From NCBI RefSeq assembly GCF_014905175.1, contig NC_057789.1, positions 10,106,001 to 10,170,000 on the forward strand: a stretch of DNA of 64,000 bases, given 5' to 3'. The translations under genes and the position numbers were made by a program. The stretch comes from Aphidius gifuensis. Lineage: Eukaryota; Arthropoda; Insecta; Hymenoptera; Braconidae. Within the stretch, counting starts at the first letter, position 1; each line of letters opens with the position of its first letter. Shown piece after piece: positions 61,570-64,000 of the stretch. The notes under the pieces are model-generated. The model searched no databases and was not told where the DNA came from. It saw nothing but the letters and a program-made list of their open reading frames with translations.

Positions 61570-62369
61570 TGGATGATTTACAATTTGCTTATACATTGTT
61601 CCACGATGACCATTTATATTTGATAAATAATCATAGTTTTCATCAGTTATTTATACATGATCAGCCCATGTTTTTCGACTTGAAGTTTTTTATTATTATC
61701 AGCATCACGATATTTTTTAACTGCTGCTTCATATAATTCAGCATATGGATCAGTATGAATACGATTATAGTTACGTCTTGCTGCACATCTACGTTTTGCA
61801 TGCACGGACAGAATTTCACTCTGATTATCTGAGGGAAACACCGAGTCGACGGAATCATTGACATAAAATTGGCTTTTCACGATTGCACACTTAGAAAGCT
61901 TAAGTGTTACCCCGTGATTTTCTGAATTTTATAACTATATTCTTGACCCTCACTTTTTCTCGGTATTATCAATTCAAAACCTGAGGATACATTTAAAAAA
62001 TTTATAGTGGCATCCCTTGATTTAGTGCGAGTTGCCCTGTTGACATCTCGTGATTGCTTTGAATTAGCATTCTCCGGTGAAATTCACAGGGCACCACGAC
62101 ATAAGATAAAAAAAACAACGTGATTTTCTCAAGGCTTTGCTTAATCGACTTCGTCATCGTTGCCGAATTCAGCCGAAGTCAAATTAGGTGATGCCTTGAG
62201 AAAATCGAGTTGCTTTTTTAATTTCTCTCGTAGCGCTTTTTTTTTAAGTACTGCTTGTTATAAGGAATTATTTTTTTTAAAACAATTTGGATAATTAATT
62301 AAAAAAATATCGAGTATTTTTAAGAAATATTTTTAAAAGATAAAATTGCATGTATGTTTTTTATTAAAT

Positions 62370-62970
62370 CAATAAAAAGCCCAAGGAAAAGCAGCAGGTA
62401 AGGAAAAAATGTTGCCAAAAAATTATGTTTCAAGGAAATAATTTCTTAGTCACATTAATTCCTTAGCTACATCTTTTCCTTAGCTACTGCTTTTTCTTGG
62501 ACATTTGTAAATAAAATACATGTAAATTTATTTTTTTAAAATACAAATGTCCAAGAAAAAGCAGTAGCTAAGGAAAAGATGTAGCTAAGGAATTAATGTG
62601 ACTAAGAAATTATTTCCTTGAAACATAATTTTTTGGCAACATTAATTCCTTAGTCACATTAATTCCTTAGCTACATCTTTTCCTTAGCTACTGCTTTTTC
62701 TTGGACATTTGTATTTTTAAAAAATAAATTTACATGTATTTTATTTATAAAATAAATAAAATGTCCAAGGAAAAGCAGTAGCTAAGGAAAAGATGTAGCT
62801 CAGGAATTAATGGTGAAAACATAATTTTACCGGCTACATTAATTCCTTAACTACATTTTGTTATGAGCTACCTCTTTCTCTTGGCCATTTTTTTTTTCCC
62901 AAATAAAATTATATGTATTTTATTTATTAAATAAATAAAAATCCCATTGACAAGACATAGCTAAAGAAAA
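62370..62970. repeat. Palindromic repeat family P, copy 2
   Basis: At least four alternating inverted units of ggaaaagcagtagctaagga and aaagatgtagctaaggaatt, with acaaatgtccaagaaaaagc at the arms and AT-rich spacers. The same family occurs at 35975-36315. The alternation would allow several competing hairpins. Confidence 0.85.
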
Positions 62971-63245
62971 GACGGATTCAAAGAAAGTATAAATTTTTTT
63001 CATTCGAATTAATTAAAATTAATTAAAATATTTTGTCTTATTTTATTCTTAGCTATTTGCTATAACATGTCGATTAAAATATATTAATAAATGTAATAAA
63101 TCTCATTATTCAATATTTTTTCTTTTTATTTTTATACTTATATATTTATTCTTAACTATCCTACTTATTATTAAAAGCATCTTCTATTTCGCATCAATTG
63201 AACGTCATTCTTAATAAAGACAAAATTTTTCCTACTGTCACGTTA

Positions 63246-63364
63246 GCGCGCGATGGCTTAGTGGATAAGTCACTGACATTTAGAATATAGGTTTATGTAG
63301 AGTTAGGTAGACGTAGGTTCGAATCAAGGTGAGGACATCGAGATACAAAAAAAAAAAAAAAAAA
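63246..63364 (+). mobile_element. tRNA-derived SINE
   Basis: A perfect pol III A box (TGGCTTAGTGG, 63254-63264) and B box (GGTTCGAATC, 63316-63325), 51 nt apart, followed by a short tail and about 19 A. The flanks cannot form an acceptor stem, so this is not a functional tRNA gene but a short interspersed element with a tRNA-like head. Confidence 0.75.
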
Positions 63365-63838
63365 TGTATATATATTTGTTAAATTCTTATAATAATTTTT
63401 TTTTTGTTTTTTTTAATGGTAACCCCGAGATTTTTTTGGTGCGCCACTGCCAAAATGTCATTGTTTACAAGACTCAACGGAGCCGAACTATCCCAAGGGG
63501 TTACCCCGAGATTATGTCATTGGACCAGTAGAGAAACTAAGTGGTGGCAACAAATTCCGCTGACTCGGGGTTACACTGAGATTTTATAAAAATTCACATT
63601 CTGATTATCGGAAATTCTCTCCGTGTGTAAATCACGATTTAATGTTGCTGTATACAATTCACGTTGAAGATCAGTCGTTGATGCGTATATAACAACTTCT
63701 TTTTTTGGTGGTATATCTGGACATACATCAACTTTTAATCTTCTCAAAATAAATGGTTTTATAATTTCACGTAAATGTCCAACAACATATTTATCTTTTT
63801 CTTGCTCTAAAAATTTACCGTGCTTTCCATATATACGT

Positions 63839-64000
63839 CTTCAGTATTTATATATTTATTAAAATTTTAGGACATAAATAAACCACGAAAAAAAAAATGA
63901 AAATATATTTTTAAAAATCGTACCTATACAGGGTATATAATTTCCAAAAAATTTTTATAAAATATTTCCGTGGGGGGCAGAAGCTCTTATAATGTGTGCC
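63839..64000. other. Probable intron of the HELLS pseudogene, cut by the window end
   Basis: AT-rich sequence upstream (minus-strand sense) of the acceptor at 63838; the preceding exon was not reached. The last 30 bases are more mixed (ggggggcagaagctc) and could begin another element or exon. Confidence 0.4.

Larger units (their letters stand above)
61830..63599. mobile_element. 1.77-kb composite insertion with 10-bp direct repeats
   Basis: TCTGATTATC lies on both sides (61820-61829 and 63600-63609). Removing the insert and one copy restores the helicase frame (..ISDNQ|SEIL..). The two ends share a loose inverted similarity (CACCGAGTC..CGGAAT against CCCCGAGTCAGCGGAATT) and accccgag motifs. 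A 9-10-bp duplication suggests a Mutator-like element. It carries palindromic repeats (62.4-63.0 kb) and a SINE (63.25 kb), so it is itself a layered structure. Confidence 0.75.
60326..63838 (-). pseudogene. HELLS: HELLS/LSH-type SNF2 chromatin helicase, multiply broken
   Basis: Pieces in gene order on the minus strand: FLEQEKDKYVVGHLREIIKP, FILRRLKVDVCPDIPPKKEV, LQRELYTATLNRDLHTERIS, KRRCAARRNYNRIH, then the helicase C-terminal lobe ([82 protein letters not shown]) and DEELEKLMDRSDLIKQM, which is diagnostic of HELLS. Lesions: a 1770-bp insertion (61830-63599), a 556-bp insertion (61014-61569), a frameshift plus TAA near 61650, a one-base shift near 60765, and TAA near 60402. An exon boundary (acceptor) is likely at 63838; the ATPase lobe lies beyond the window. 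HELLS remodels nucleosomes to support DNA methylation in animals and plants. This copy cannot make a full protein. Confidence 0.88.

Noticed and set aside
63246..63364. A genuine tRNA gene
   Set aside because: The A and B boxes are perfect, but no acceptor stem can pair and an A tail follows, so a SINE is the better call.
63404..63589. 61-codon plus-strand frame
   Set aside because: It lies within the insertion's accccgag repeat region, has no homology signal, and ends at the element border.

Overview
The window is nuclear DNA of an insect: extremely AT-rich, with intron-split genes using GT-AG splicing. The gene set (an insect MDC1/mu2, a NUPR1 homologue, a sugar-type gustatory receptor, a secreted gamma-glutamyltranspeptidase and a carboxylesterase) fits a hymenopteran. 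The extreme AT bias plus a secreted GGT makes an aphidiine-type braconid parasitoid wasp plausible; that is inference, and composition was judged by eye.

Layout. 1-14.3 kb is AT-rich, gene-poor DNA with a CpG-rich spot (about 3.4 kb), two low-confidence minus-strand exons and a ~400-bp inverted duplication (5.1/7.9 kb). 14.4-15.9 kb holds a five-exon MACROD-type macrodomain hydrolase (minus). 16.1-21.9 kb is a 5.8-kb segment bounded by 128-bp terminal inverted repeats; it contains no recognisable transposase but carries a broken, intron-bearing copy of the SWI/SNF subunit BAP60/SMARCD. 22.6-25.4 kb encodes an intact 884-residue P-element-type THAP transposase and 27.4-28.8 kb an intact PIF/Harbinger-type transposase. 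31-36 kb is a dense nest of short inverted-repeat transposons inserted inside one another, in which the order of insertion and several target-site duplications can be read directly.

36.9-48.1 kb is the main host gene: a 2176-residue MDC1 orthologue (FHA, TQxF repeats, tandem BRCT). Its second intron contains a complete six-exon carboxylesterase on the opposite strand with its own TATA/initiator promoter. Then follow NUPR1 (49.5 kb, minus), a six-exon secreted gamma-glutamyltranspeptidase (52.6-54.8 kb, minus), a truncated gustatory receptor pseudogene (55.8 kb) and its intact nine-exon neighbour (57.0-58.8 kb). The right end (60.3-63.8 kb, minus) is a HELLS/LSH-type SNF2 helicase pseudogene broken by stops, frameshifts and two transposon insertions, one of which carries a tRNA-derived SINE.

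Themes: DNA-damage signalling and chromatin genes (MDC1, MACROD, BAP60 fragment, HELLS pseudogene) lie next to a very active DNA-transposon landscape with two apparently intact transposase genes that could drive the nearby non-autonomous elements. All exon models were built by eye from reading frame, splice sites and family conservation.
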